Assembly (NCBI RefSeq): GCF_016863175.1 | Contig: NZ_BOOJ01000020.1 | Coordinates: 17,907-81,906, forward strand | Direction: 5' to 3' | Source: Paraplanobispora siamensis | GTDB lineage: Bacteria > Actinomycetota > Actinomycetes > Streptosporangiales > Streptosporangiaceae | DNA length: 64,000 nucleotides | In this document: positions 8,302 to 16,080 of the stretch, piece after piece | How the letters are laid out: each line of letters begins with the position of its first letter | How positions within the stretch are numbered: position 1 is the stretch's first letter | The notes under the pieces: model-generated | What the model saw: the letters and a program-made list of their open reading frames with translations, nothing else | The model's database searches: none | Told to the model about the DNA's origin: nothing | Program-made: the position numbers and the translations under genes

Positions 8302-8307
8302 ACGCTA
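8302..8307 (-). promoter_or_regulatory. -10 element of a leaderless promoter (LOG operon)
   Basis: TAGCGT on the minus strand, 7 bases before the ATG at 8294. The same hexamer and spacing recur before the gene at 23535. Confidence 0.5.
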
Positions 8308-8403
8308 GCGCCACCCCACAAAAAATCTTGAAATTCTCTCCGGAGACACGGAACCGGATTTCGAGGAGGCTGCGTCTAACTGCCGAGGGTGCTGCTCGGG
8401 ACT

Positions 8404-8449
8404 GAAAGTGGCTTTCCCCGCCAAATGGCCGGCGAGGAAAGCCACTTTC
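8404..8449. terminator. strong hairpin, probably a terminator
   Basis: A 14-base perfect inverted repeat (arms beginning GAAAGTGGCTTTCC) with a GC-rich inner stem. On the plus strand it is followed by TCTTTTCT. It sits downstream of the end of dapE (minus strand), which it could terminate, and behind the LOG operon promoter, so it also isolates the two. It lies in the 374-base gene-free stretch 8295-8668, which otherwise holds the repeat described at 8459-8615. Confidence 0.6.
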
Positions 8450-8458
8450 TCTTTTCTA

Positions 8459-8516
8459 TGGCGACGCCGCGCGTCGCGGGCTCGGGGCTGTATCGATGGC
8501 GACGCTGCGCGTCGCG
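8459..8516. repeat. tandem duplicated hairpin module
   Basis: Two near-identical 37-39 base units. Each carries a 7-bp hairpin (GCGACGC/GCGTCGC, loop CGC at 8461-8477 and TGC at 8499-8515) followed by GGGCTCGGGG. The second unit runs directly into the interspersed repeat at 8517. A hairpin with different arm sequence but the same TGC loop stands at the same place before the second repeat copy at 41738. Confidence 0.7.
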
Positions 8517-8615
8517 GGCTCGGGGGCTCCTTGATCCGGCTCCCGCCCTCGTCACGTCCTCGCTCGTTCCTCGCTCCGGGCGTTCCTCGGTTGGTTCACC
8601 GGCGCCCCCTCGCGG
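8517..8615. repeat. interspersed intergenic repeat, copy A
   Basis: About 99 bases, from GGCTCGGGGGCTCCTTGATC to ACCGGCGCCCCCTCGCGG. It aligns almost base for base with 41756-41848; the differences are a 6-base insertion and a few substitutions around CGCTCGTTCCTCGCTCC. CGCCC and GGGCG inside could pair. It lies between genes in both places and does not encode a convincing protein. Confidence 0.75.
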
Positions 8616-8668
8616 AGGCCGTGGCGACGGAGAGGTCGTTGAGCGGTTCCCCGGAATCTCCTTGTCGG

Positions 8669-9730
8669 TTAGGCGAGCCAGGTGAGCATGCGGTGTTCAC
8701 AGTCGGCGATCTTGGATAGGGAGACGTGCTCGTCGCGCTGGTGGGCGAGGTTGGGGTCTCCGGGGCCGTAGTTGACGGCCGGGATGCCGAGGGTGGAGAA
8801 CAGGGAGACGTCGGTCCAGCCGAGCTTGGCCCTGGGGACGCCGCCCACGGCGGTCACGAAGGCGGCCGCCACGGGGTGGGTCAGGCCGGGGCGGGCGGCG
8901 GGGGCGCCGTCGGTGAAGCGGACCTCGAAGCCGTCGAACACCTCGGTCACGTGCTCGCGCGCCGCCTCCAGGGACAGGTCGGGGGCGAAGCGGTAGTTGA
9001 CCGTCACCGTGCACTCGTCGGGGATCACGTTGCCCGCGACCCCGCCGGAGATCCCCACCGCGTTCAGGCCCTCGTGGTACTCCAGCCCGTCGACGACCGG
9101 CAGCCTCGCCTCGTAGGCCTCCAGGATCTCCAGCACCGGCCGGGCGGCGTGGATCGCGTTGATCCCCAGCCAGGACCGGGCGCTGTGGGCGCGCTTGCCC
9201 CGGGTGACGACCTGGGCCCGCAGGGTCCCCTGGCAGCCGCCCTCGATGGTCCCGTCGGTGGGCTCCATGAGCACCGCGAAGTCACCGGCCAGCCAGTCCG
9301 GGCGGTTGCGGCTGAGCCGCAGCAGCCCGTTGCGCTCGGCCTCGATCTCCTCGCAGTCGTAGAAGACGTAGGTCACGTCCCGGCTCGGCGCCTCCAGCGC
9401 GGCGGCCAGCTTCAGCGCGACCGCGACCCCGCTCTTCATGTCGGAGGTGCCGCAGCCGTACAGCAGGTCGCCCTCGACCCGGCTGGGCAGGTTGCCGGCG
9501 ACCGGGACGGTGTCGATGTGCCCGGCGATCACCACCCGCTCGTCGCGGCCGAGCCGGGTGCGGGCCACGACCGCCTCCCCGTCGCGGTCCACGGTCAGGT
9601 GCGGCAGGGCTCGCAGGGCCTCCTCCACCGCGTCGGCGAGCGTCTTCTCCCCGCCGCTGACCGACTCGATGTCGACGATGCGCGCGGTGAGCGCTCCGAC
9701 GTCCTGTGCGAGATCCAGCCGCGTACTCAT
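8669..9730 (-). CDS. dapE: succinyl-diaminopimelate desuccinylase
   Basis: Zinc hydrolase (M20 family) of 353 residues that converts N-succinyl-LL-diaminopimelate to LL-diaminopimelate for lysine and cell wall. Seen: VIAGHIDTVPV (metal His and Asp), LYGCGTSDMKSGVAVAL, the catalytic Glu pair in FYDCEEIEAERNG, and the C-terminal metal His in DPNLAHQRDEHVS. ATG at 9730 lacks a clear Shine-Dalgarno and stands 7 bases after a TAAGGT box, so it is probably leaderless. Divergent from the MerR gene at 9807; dapC of the same pathway lies at 12158-13237. Confidence 0.93.
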   Translation of the reverse strand: MSTRLDLAQDVGALTARIVDIESVSGGEKTLADAVEEALRALPHLTVDRDGEAVVARTRLGRDERVVIAGHIDTVPVAGNLPSRVEGDLLYGCGTSDMKSGVAVALKLAAALEAPSRDVTYVFYDCEEIEAERNGLLRLSRNRPDWLAGDFAVLMEPTDGTIEGGCQGTLRAQVVTRGKRAHSARSWLGINAIHAARPVLEILEAYEARLPVVDGLEYHEGLNAVGISGGVAGNVIPDECTVTVNYRFAPDLSLEAAREHVTEVFDGFEVRFTDGAPAARPGLTHPVAAAFVTAVGGVPRAKLGWTDVSLFSTLGIPAVNYGPGDPNLAHQRDEHVSLSKIADCEHRMLTWLA

Positions 9731-9737
9731 GTCCGCG

Positions 9738-9743
9738 ACCTTA
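9738..9743 (-). promoter_or_regulatory. -10 element of the dapE promoter
   Basis: TAAGGT on the minus strand, 7 bases before the dapE ATG. Inferred leaderless start; no recognisable -35. Confidence 0.5.
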
Positions 9744-9806
9744 TCGCCGCCCGCGGGTTCCGCCGGAACGCGGGTTTCGCCCGCGAGGTGGGTTTTACTG
9801 GAAGGC

Positions 9807-10520
9807 GTGTTGCGTATCGGGGAGTTCGCCGCCCTGGCCGGGGTCAGTGTCGGGACGATTCGCCGCTACCACCGGACGGGCCTGCTGCCCGACCCGCCGG
9901 ACGCGAAAGGGCGGCGGCTGTACGGCACGGCGGACGTGGTCCGCCTGATCAGGATCCGGCGGCTGGTGGCGCTCGGGGTGGACCTGCCCGACATCGCCCG
10001 GGTGCTCGGCCCCGACCCCGGGCTCGACGGGGATCTGCGCAGGGCCCTGGCCGACCTGGACGCCGACCTCGCCGTCCAGGAGGAGGCGGTACGGCGGCAG
10101 CGGGCGATGCTGGCCGAGCTGCGGCACACCGGGCCCGACCCGGCCCCGACCCCGGCGCTGACCCAGATCGTCGGCGAACTGGAGCGCGTCGTCCCCGCCC
10201 ACCCGCTGCTGGAGCGGGCACGGGAGACCATCGCCCTGCTGGGCGCCGCGGTGCCGGGGCTTGCCGGGGCGCTCGCCGGAGCCTACCGGGCGTCCATGGG
10301 CGACGAGGGGCTCAGGCGCCGGCTGTGGGATGTCGGCCTGCGCTTCGAGGAGCTCAGGGACGCCCCGCCCGAGGCTCCCGAGGTCGCGGTCCTGGCCGAG
10401 GAGCTCGGCCGTCTCCTGCGGCCCTTCTTCGACAGCCGTCCCATCGGGGCCGTGCGGGGCGGCAGGATCGACGAGCTGTCCCCCGCGCAGCGGCACGTCG
10501 TCCGTCTGCTCGGCCGTTGA
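9807..10520 (+). CDS. MerR-family transcriptional regulator
   Basis: A 237-residue regulator. The MerR winged HTH fills residues 1-70 (LRIGEFAALAGVSVGTIRRY then GLLPDPPDAKGRRLYGTADV), and a short coiled-coil dimer helix follows (LRRALADLDADLAVQEEAVR). The C-terminal 130 residues match no effector domain I recognise and contain no Cys metal site. Two starts compete: GTG at 9807 and TTG at 9810. GGAAGG at 9800-9805 is very close to both, slightly better placed for TTG. Divergent from dapE across 76 bases. Confidence 0.85.
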   Translation: MLRIGEFAALAGVSVGTIRRYHRTGLLPDPPDAKGRRLYGTADVVRLIRIRRLVALGVDLPDIARVLGPDPGLDGDLRRALADLDADLAVQEEAVRRQRAMLAELRHTGPDPAPTPALTQIVGELERVVPAHPLLERARETIALLGAAVPGLAGALAGAYRASMGDEGLRRRLWDVGLRFEELRDAPPEAPEVAVLAEELGRLLRPFFDSRPIGAVRGGRIDELSPAQRHVVRLLGR

Positions 10521-10588
10521 CCTGCCCGTACGGGACGGAATCCCCTATCCGGCAGGGTTTGCCGGACCGCGTACCAGTCGTGGGCATG

Positions 10589-10594
10589 TAGGTT
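10589..10594 (+). promoter_or_regulatory. -10 element of a leaderless promoter
   Basis: TAGGTT ends 7 bases before the GTG at 10602, which has no Shine-Dalgarno. Confidence 0.45.
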
Positions 10595-10601
10595 CTTCAC
10601 C

Positions 10602-11435
10602 GTGCGGCGGCGGTTGTCCAATGGGGTCATCGCGATCATGGTGATCGTGACCGTGCTCGCGGTGGCCATCACCGTGGGCGTCTTCGTGCTGATCAACCGG
10701 TTCGACACCCTGACCGTCGCACGCGAGGGCTGCCGGGTGACCACCCCGCAGGGGAGCATCGACCTGGAGATCGAGCAGGCCCAGGTGGCGGCGGCGATCG
10801 CCGGTGTGGCCCACCGCCGCAAGCTCCCCGAGCGCGCGGTGGTGATCGCCTACGCCACCGGCATCCAGGAGTCCAAGCTGCTGAACCTGACCTTCGGCGA
10901 CCGCGACTCGCTCGGGGTCTTCCAGCAGCGGCCCTCGCAGGGCTGGGGCCCGCCCGAGAAGCTCGTCGACCCGGTCTACGCCAGCGGCAAGTTCTTCGCC
11001 GCCCTGGTCAAGGTGAAGAACTACCGGAAGATCCCGTTGCACGTGGCCGCCCAGGAGGTGCAGCGCTCGGCCGACGGCTCGCTGTACGCCCAGCACGAGG
11101 AGAACGCCAAGATCCTGGCCGCGGCGTTCACCGGCCGGGTGCCCAAGGCGGTGCACTGCTGGTTCCCTCCCCGCGGCGAGGAGACTCCCGCGCCCTCTCC
11201 CTCACCGGACGGGGCGGAGCGGGAACTGGCCCGCACGCTCGGCGCGGGGACCACTCTCGAGGCCGGTTCGCGCAAGCGGGGCTGGCTGATCGCCACCTGG
11301 TCGCTCGCCCACGCCCAGAAGTACGGCCTGCGCCGGATCCGTTACGACGGTCAGGCATGGAGCGTGACAACGGGCGAGAAGGGCGACTGGACGCCCGACG
11401 CCGGTTCCTCCCGGGAACGGGTCCAGATCTCCTGA
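10602..11435 (+). CDS. membrane-anchored lysozyme-like protein
   Basis: A 277-residue protein with one N-terminal membrane helix (GVIAIMVIVTVLAVAITVGV, about 8-30), so the rest lies outside the membrane. The central part (AYATGIQESKLLNL, GDRDSLGVFQQRPSQGWG, VAAQEVQRSADGSLYAQHEE) has the order seen in actinobacterial lysozyme/transglycosylase-like domains, with Glu of QESK as the likely catalytic acid. A Pro/Ser linker follows, then a C-terminal domain of about 75 residues (RGWLIATWSLAHAQKYGL). GTG at 10602 is probably leaderless. Peptidoglycan cleavage is inferred. Confidence 0.75.
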   Translation: MRRRLSNGVIAIMVIVTVLAVAITVGVFVLINRFDTLTVAREGCRVTTPQGSIDLEIEQAQVAAAIAGVAHRRKLPERAVVIAYATGIQESKLLNLTFGDRDSLGVFQQRPSQGWGPPEKLVDPVYASGKFFAALVKVKNYRKIPLHVAAQEVQRSADGSLYAQHEENAKILAAAFTGRVPKAVHCWFPPRGEETPAPSPSPDGAERELARTLGAGTTLEAGSRKRGWLIATWSLAHAQKYGLRRIRYDGQAWSVTTGEKGDWTPDAGSSRERVQIS

Positions 11436-11446
11436 GGCCGGCGGGT

Positions 11447-11460
11447 CCCCCGATCGGGGG
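11447..11460. terminator. bidirectional hairpin between convergent genes
   Basis: CCCCC-GATC-GGGGG in the 27-base gap between two convergent genes. Short but perfectly placed to end both transcripts. Confidence 0.5.
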
Positions 11461-11462
11461 CC

Positions 11463-12146
11463 TCAGACCTTCCTGTCGATCGTGATCGAGCCCGGCGGGA
11501 GCGACTGGGCGTAGGAGGAGTTCCAGGCCCCGCCCTGGACCCGCTCGAAGGCGAGCAGACGGCCGTCGGCCGCGTGATAGTCGGCGAAGTCGAGCAGGCC
11601 CCGGTCGGGCATGCCGGTGTAGCCCTCGGAGCGGAAGGCCGCGGTGCCCCGGTCCGCCGGGAAGAACTCGGCCCCCTCAACGATGATCATCCGCTTGGCG
11701 GGGACCATTCCCTGGGTGGGCACCGGCGTCCACAGCAGCACTTCGAGGTGGGGGGCATCGCCCGGAGCGTTCCCCGAGCGCGTCTCGACCGACAGCCACC
11801 GGTGGCGGCGGCTGCCGTCGTCGAGCATGTACTCGGTCCACTGGACGCCCTGGCACGACAGGTAGACCGCTCCGAGGACCCGGGAACGCGTCCCCTGGCA
11901 CTCGATCGTGTCGCCCACCTTGATCGTGCGGGGGTCGGGGTAGTCGATGCCGACATGGCCCGTGTCCTGCACAGGCCCGCGCGGAGGCGACCGCTCGGCT
12001 TCGACCGGCGGCGGCAGGGGGGTCTCGCCGGAGGACCCGTCCCCGGGCGTCCTGCGGTCCTGGCGGGTGGTCGCGTAGAACGCGCCCAGCAGCAGGACCA
12101 CAGTGATCGCGCCCAGTCCGATCATCACGGCGACCGCAGGGGTCAT
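11463..12146 (-). CDS. DUF4178-domain membrane protein
   Basis: A 227-residue protein with an N-terminal membrane helix (VAVMIGLGAITVVLLLGAFY), a Pro-rich linker of about 45 residues and a soluble C-terminal domain. That domain contains KVGDTIECQGTRSRVLGAVY, QWTEYMLDDGSRRHRWLSVE and a later ITIDRKV end. The VGD...WTEYxLDDG...WLSVE pattern is what I know as DUF4178, of unknown function. It follows dapC by 11 bases on the same strand, so the two are probably cotranscribed. Confidence 0.75.
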   Translation of the reverse strand: MTPAVAVMIGLGAITVVLLLGAFYATTRQDRRTPGDGSSGETPLPPPVEAERSPPRGPVQDTGHVGIDYPDPRTIKVGDTIECQGTRSRVLGAVYLSCQGVQWTEYMLDDGSRRHRWLSVETRSGNAPGDAPHLEVLLWTPVPTQGMVPAKRMIIVEGAEFFPADRGTAAFRSEGYTGMPDRGLLDFADYHAADGRLLAFERVQGGAWNSSYAQSLPPGSITIDRKV

Positions 12147-12157
12147 GCCGCGGGATC

Positions 12158-13237
12158 CTACTGGAGCCGGCGCACCGCCGCATCGACGCGTTCGTCACTG
12201 GCGGTCACGGCGATCCGGACATGGCGGTCGCCGGCCGCCCCGTAGAAGTCACCAGGAGCGACGAGAACGCCCTTCTCGGCCAGGGCGCGCACCTGGTCCC
12301 AGCAGTTCTCGCCGTTGGACGCCCACAGGTACAGGCCCGCGGCGGAGTGCTCGATCCGCCAGCCCGCCGACTCCAGCGCGGGGCGCAGCGCCGCCCGCCG
12401 CGCGGCGTAGCGGGCCCGCTGCTCCTCGGCGTGCGCGTCGTCGTCCAGCGCCGCGGTCATCGCCGCCTGGACCGGGGCCGGGACGATCATGCCCGCGTGC
12501 TTGCGCACCTCCAGCAGCCGCCGGATCAGCGCGGGGTCCCCGGCCACGAAACCGGCCCGGTAACCCGCCAGGTTGGAGCGCTTGGACAGCGAGTGCACCG
12601 CGAGCAGGCCCTCGTGCGAGCCGCCGCACACGTCCGGATGCAGGATCGAGATCGGCTGCTCCTCCCAGCCCAGCTCGATGTAGCACTCGTCGGAGGCCAC
12701 GATCGCGCCGTGCTCGCGCGCCCAGGAGACGACCTTGCGCAGGTGCTCGGCGGGCAGGACCTTGCCGGTCGGGTTGGACGGGGAGTTCACCCACACCAGC
12801 GGCACCCGCTCGGGCCCGAGCGCGAGCAGCCCGTCGGTGGCGTACGGCTCCGCGCCGGCCAGCCGGGCGCCCACGTCGTAGGTGGGGTAGGCCAGCTCGG
12901 GGAAGATCACCCGCTGGCCGGGACCGATGCCCAGCAGCGTCGGCAGCCAGGCCACGAACTCCTTGGAGCCGATCAGCGGCAGCACGTCCGCCTGGTCGAG
13001 GACGACGCCGTGCCTGCGCCGGAGCCATCCGGCCGCGGCGGAGCGCAGCCGCTCGGTGCCGTAGGTCAGCGGGTAGCCGGGGCTGTCGGAGGCGTCGGCC
13101 AGCGCACGCCGTACGACGTCGGGAACGGGGTCGACGGGGGTGCCCACCGACAGGTCGACGATCCCGTCCTCATGCCTGCCCGCCAGCTCCTTGTACGGCG
13201 TGAGCCGATCCCATGGAAAGTCCGGCAGCCCGATCAC
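12158..13237 (-). CDS. dapC: N-succinyldiaminopimelate aminotransferase
   Basis: PLP-dependent class I/II aminotransferase of 359 residues, DapC type, acting one step before DapE in the succinylase route to lysine. Seen: LSVGTPVDPVPD at the N-terminus, SPGYPLTYGTERLR, VNSPSNPTGKV (family NPTG), SDECYIELGWE (PLP-pyridine Asp) and SLSKRSNLAGYRAGF with the Schiff-base Lys. GTG at 13237 has GGGGAG about 4 bases upstream; the reading frame upstream of it is not homologous. DapC was named for its actinobacterial neighbourhood next to fdxA, which is kept here (ferredoxin 107 bases upstream). Confidence 0.93.
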   Translation of the reverse strand: MIGLPDFPWDRLTPYKELAGRHEDGIVDLSVGTPVDPVPDVVRRALADASDSPGYPLTYGTERLRSAAAGWLRRRHGVVLDQADVLPLIGSKEFVAWLPTLLGIGPGQRVIFPELAYPTYDVGARLAGAEPYATDGLLALGPERVPLVWVNSPSNPTGKVLPAEHLRKVVSWAREHGAIVASDECYIELGWEEQPISILHPDVCGGSHEGLLAVHSLSKRSNLAGYRAGFVAGDPALIRRLLEVRKHAGMIVPAPVQAAMTAALDDDAHAEEQRARYAARRAALRPALESAGWRIEHSAAGLYLWASNGENCWDQVRALAEKGVLVAPGDFYGAAGDRHVRIAVTASDERVDAAVRRLQ

Positions 13238-13303
13238 AGTTCTCCCCGCTGGCGTGCCCCCACCCGGGCGGGAGGGGGAAAGGTCGTCGATGGAACCCGT
13301 GCA

Positions 13304-13330
13304 CGGGGGCGGCGCGTCGCGCCGCCCCCG
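13304..13330 (-). terminator. hairpin after fdxA
   Basis: An 11-base perfect stem (CGGGGGCGGCG/CGCCGCCCCCG, loop CGTCG), 15 bases downstream of the ferredoxin stop on the minus strand. It may let dapC be transcribed partly by read-through. Confidence 0.55.
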
Positions 13331-13344
13331 CCCACATCGGCTTT

Positions 13345-13671
13345 CTAGTGCCCCTCGGCCTGCGGAGGCAGGGCCGCCACGACCGGGTGGTCCTTCTCGA
13401 TCTTGCCGACCTTGGAGGCGCCGCCGGGCGACCCCAGGTCCTCGAAGAAGTCCACGTTGGCCTTGTAGAAGTCCTTCCACTGCTCGGGAAGGTCATCCTC
13501 GTAGAAGATCGCCTCAACGGGGCAGACGGGTTCGCACGCGCCGCAGTCCACGCACTCGTCGGGGTGGATGTAGAGCATGCGCTCGCCCTCGTAGATGCAA
13601 TCGACGGGGCACTCCTCGATGCACGCCTTGTCCAGGACGTCCACGCAAGGCTGCGCGATGACGTAGGTCAC
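13345..13671 (-). CDS. fdxA: 7Fe ferredoxin (FdxA type)
   Basis: A 108-residue electron carrier with one [3Fe-4S] and one [4Fe-4S] cluster. Seen: [20 protein letters not shown] followed by PVDCIYEG at the N-terminus, then [17 protein letters not shown]. The spacing of the first group (C-x7-C-x3-CP) is that of the bacterial 7Fe class. GTG at 13671 has AAGGAG 6 bases upstream and gives the family start M-TYVIAQPC. Electron partner unknown (P450 or ferredoxin-linked enzymes are usual). Confidence 0.95.
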   Translation of the reverse strand: MTYVIAQPCVDVLDKACIEECPVDCIYEGERMLYIHPDECVDCGACEPVCPVEAIFYEDDLPEQWKDFYKANVDFFEDLGSPGGASKVGKIEKDHPVVAALPPQAEGH

Positions 13672-13730
13672 CTCGGGCTCCTTCTTCTTTACGCACCTAG
13701 GCACGACTTCGACCGCGGGTTGCTACGACC

Positions 13731-13736
13731 TAGTAT
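13731..13736 (+). promoter_or_regulatory. putative -10 for the SH3-like gene
   Basis: TAGTAT, with TTCGAC 17 bases upstream as a weak -35, in the divergent gap between fdxA and the gene at 13781. Confidence 0.35.
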
Positions 13737-13780
13737 TGCCGTGCCCGCCATATGTCTGGAACAGGAGGGGGTCCTCTGCG

Positions 13781-14005
13781 GTGTCCCCCGCATTCGGCGC
13801 TCGGCTCAGTATCAACATAACCCCAGCTGACGTGGGGAAAAGGGTAACCGTCCGGCGACGGGTCCCCGAGGGCTTCCGCGACGCCGTCGGGCAGCTGGAG
13901 TTCTGGCGGGACGGCGTGCTGGGCGTGCGCAAGCGCGACGGCACCCTCGTCGAGATCCCCGAGGACACCCTCGCCGCGGCAAAGGTTGTCGTGAGCCGGG
14001 CGTAA
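13781..14005 (+). CDS. stand-alone Rv0428c-like SH3-type domain
   Basis: A 74-residue protein: an INITPADVGKRVTVRRRVPE start, a central LEFWRDGVLGVRKRDGTLV and an EIPEDTLAAAKVV end. From memory this matches the small beta-barrel (SH3-like) domain found at the N-terminus of actinobacterial GNAT acetyltransferases of the Rv0428c type; here no acetyltransferase follows. GTG at 13781 is chosen because GGAGGGGG lies 9 bases upstream; a TTG at 13736 would add 15 residues without homology. Function unknown. Confidence 0.7.
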   Translation: MSPAFGARLSINITPADVGKRVTVRRRVPEGFRDAVGQLEFWRDGVLGVRKRDGTLVEIPEDTLAAAKVVVSRA

Positions 14006-14070
14006 GCCGTTCACCAAGAACGCTCGCGCCTCCTCGACCGCCCCGGCAGGACCCGAGAAGGATCCGGCGC

Positions 14071-15153
14071 GTGACCGTACGCAGCATCACCGCCGCCGTG
14101 ATCCTCCTCTCCGTGATCACCGGATGCAGCTCCGCCGTCCCCGCTCCCGAGCAGGGGCCGCTCCCCCCGGTGAAGCTCCAGGCCGCCTCGCTCCAGGAGG
14201 GCTTCGCGAGCATGGAGCGCCTCGTCGAGGAGGCCAGGAAAGAGGGATCGCTCAACGTCGTCGGCCTGGCGCGCGACTGGGTGAACTACGGCGAGATCAT
14301 CGACGCCTTCTCCGAGGAGTACGGCGTCAAGGTCAACGAGCTCGAACCGGACGCCGGCAGCCTGCGGCAGATCGAGGCCGCCGCCCGGCTCAGGCCCGAC
14401 GTGTTCGACCTGAGCCTGGAGGTGGCGGTGGCCAACGCCGGCTCCTTCGCCCCGTACAAGGTGCGCGGCTGGCAGGACCTGCCCGACGACCTCAAGGACT
14501 ACGACGGCGCCTGGTACGCCGCCTACGGCGGCTACATGTCCATCGGGTACGACTCGGCCAAGGTGTCCGCCCCGGCCTCCTACGAGGACCTGCTCAAGCC
14601 CGGCTACAGCGTCTGGCTCCCCGGCGACCCCCGGCACAGCGCGGCCGCCTTCGGCGGCGTGATGGCGACCGCCTTCGGGGAGGGCGGCACGGCGGGTTCC
14701 GGCAGGCCCGAGGCGCGGCGCGGGGTGGAGTTCTTCGGCCGCCTGAAGGAGGCCGGCAACCTCGCCGAACCCGGCGCCACGCCCACGGCCGTCCTCGACT
14801 GGGACTTCCTCAACGCCGGGCGGGTGACGAGCCGGAAGGGCTGGAAGGTCGTCATCCCCGGCGACCGCGTGCTCGGCTCCTACTACGTGCAGGCCATCGG
14901 CAAGGACGCCCCGCACCCGGCCGCCGCCCGGCTCTGGCAGGAGTTCCTCTTCTCCGACCGGGGCCAGAACCTGTTGCTGAAGGGTTACGCCCGCCCGGCC
15001 CGCATGGAGGCCATGCGGATGCGCGGGACGCTCGACGCGGAGCTCGCCCGCAGACTCCCGGAGACGGCGGCGCGGCCGGTGGTGCTCACCGTCCCGGAGA
15101 CCGACGCCGCCAAGGCCTACATCCGAAGTGAGTGGGCCGTGACGGTTGAGTGA
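14071..15153 (+). CDS. extracellular solute-binding lipoprotein
   Basis: A 360-residue ABC-type substrate-binding protein. A lipobox (LLSVITGC, Cys about residue 19) ends the signal peptide. The mature part shows SLNVVGLARDWVNYGEII, FSEEYGVKVNELEPDAGSLR, RPDVFDLSLEVAVANAGSFA, YAAYGGYMSIGYDS and FLFSDRGQNLLLKGYARPAR, the pattern of Fe(III)/spermidine-putrescine type binding proteins. The ligand cannot be named. GTG at 14071 has GAAGGA 9 bases upstream. No permease or ATPase gene is adjacent, so it must pair with a transporter elsewhere or act as a sensor. Confidence 0.85.
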   Translation: MTVRSITAAVILLSVITGCSSAVPAPEQGPLPPVKLQAASLQEGFASMERLVEEARKEGSLNVVGLARDWVNYGEIIDAFSEEYGVKVNELEPDAGSLRQIEAAARLRPDVFDLSLEVAVANAGSFAPYKVRGWQDLPDDLKDYDGAWYAAYGGYMSIGYDSAKVSAPASYEDLLKPGYSVWLPGDPRHSAAAFGGVMATAFGEGGTAGSGRPEARRGVEFFGRLKEAGNLAEPGATPTAVLDWDFLNAGRVTSRKGWKVVIPGDRVLGSYYVQAIGKDAPHPAAARLWQEFLFSDRGQNLLLKGYARPARMEAMRMRGTLDAELARRLPETAARPVVLTVPETDAAKAYIRSEWAVTVE

Positions 15154-15175
15154 CACTGATGCCGGTGAGACTGAT

Positions 15176-15187
15176 ATGTCGCGACAT
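15176..15187. promoter_or_regulatory. 12-bp perfect palindrome
   Basis: ATGTCGCGACAT lies in the 126-base gap before the methyltransferase gene, about 75 bases upstream of its TACGAT -10-like box. It could be an operator; no partner regulator is identifiable. Confidence 0.35.
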
Positions 15188-15279
15188 GCTTGAGGCTCTA
15201 AAGTGTCAGGAGAGTACCGGCACGAGGCCGCGTCTTCTCAGAATGTGAGCTGATCGTCTTGCGATACGATACACCGAGC

Positions 15280-16035
15280 ATGATCAGGTGGAACGCTCGC
15301 ACCTATGACAGCAGCTTCGGTTACGTTTCGGCGCACGGCGCCCCCCTGGTCGACCTCCTCGACCCCCAGCCCGGGGAGCGCATCGTGGACCTGGGCTGCG
15401 GCACGGGGGTGCTGACGGCCGAGATCGCCTCCCGGGGCGCCCACGTCCTGGGCATCGACGGATCACAGGCGATGATCGAGAAGGCGCTGGCCCAGTACCC
15501 CGGACTGGACTTCATCGTCGGCGACGGTCACGACTTCGTGCTCGCCCAGCCGTACGACGCGGTCTTCTCCAACGCGGCTCTGCACTGGATGGGCCGGCAG
15601 CCGGACGCGGTGATCGCCAGCGTGCGCGAGGCCCTGGCCCCGGGCGGCCGGTTCGTGGCCGAGATGGGCGGCGCGGGCAACTGCGCCGCGCTGACCGCCG
15701 CGGTCTCCACGGCCTGGCGCGAGCACGGGCTGCACGAGCCCGATCTGCCGTGGTACTTCCCGAGCCCGGCCGAGTACGCCACGCGCCTGGAGAAGGGCGG
15801 GTTCACCGTCCGAATTCTGGAGTACTTCGACCGGCCGACTCCACTTGACGAATGCCCCAACGGTGCGGCGGACTGGGTGCGGATGTTCGCCGGTTCACTG
15901 CTGCGAGGAGTCCCGGTGAACCTGGTCGAATCGCTGCTGCGCCGGGTGAATGAGCTGGCAGCGCCCGCTCTGCGGCGGGAGACCGGGTGGGTGGCCGACT
16001 ACGTGCGGCTGAGGTTCGCCGCCGTACGCCGTTGA
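15280..16035 (+). CDS. class I SAM-dependent methyltransferase
   Basis: A 251-residue protein close to trans-aconitate methyltransferase and related small-molecule methyltransferases. Seen: VDLGCGTGVLTAEIASRGAH (motif I), LGIDGSQAMIEKA (acidic ribose contact), DFIVGDGHDF, DAVFSNAALHWM (motif with the NAALHW signature of this subgroup) and LAPGGRFVAEMGG. ATG at 15280 is preferred to a TTG at 15259; a TACGAT box lies 9 bases before the ATG and no Shine-Dalgarno is visible. Substrate unknown. Confidence 0.85.
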   Translation: MIRWNARTYDSSFGYVSAHGAPLVDLLDPQPGERIVDLGCGTGVLTAEIASRGAHVLGIDGSQAMIEKALAQYPGLDFIVGDGHDFVLAQPYDAVFSNAALHWMGRQPDAVIASVREALAPGGRFVAEMGGAGNCAALTAAVSTAWREHGLHEPDLPWYFPSPAEYATRLEKGGFTVRILEYFDRPTPLDECPNGAADWVRMFAGSLLRGVPVNLVESLLRRVNELAAPALRRETGWVADYVRLRFAAVRR

Positions 16036-16067
16036 CCAGACTCGTGCGCTGGGGCGATTTGCCAGAC

Positions 16068-16073
16068 TAAGGT
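16068..16073 (+). promoter_or_regulatory. -10 element within a small dyad
   Basis: TAAGGT lies inside the dyad CAGAC-TAAG-GTCTG (16063-16076). It ends 7 bases before an ATG at 16081 that opens a 14-codon frame. It is the best promoter candidate for the sigma-4/helicase block. Confidence 0.45.
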
Positions 16074-16080
16074 CTGTTCC

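Noticed and set aside
8389..8685. 98-codon frame in the gene-free stretch
   Set aside because: It reads through the terminator hairpin and the interspersed repeat; the repeat explains the sequence better than a protein.
12155..12160. TAGGAT 8 bases before the DUF4178 gene as a leaderless promoter
   Set aside because: It coincides with the dapC stop codon, and the two genes are 11 bases apart on the same strand; read-through from dapC is simpler.
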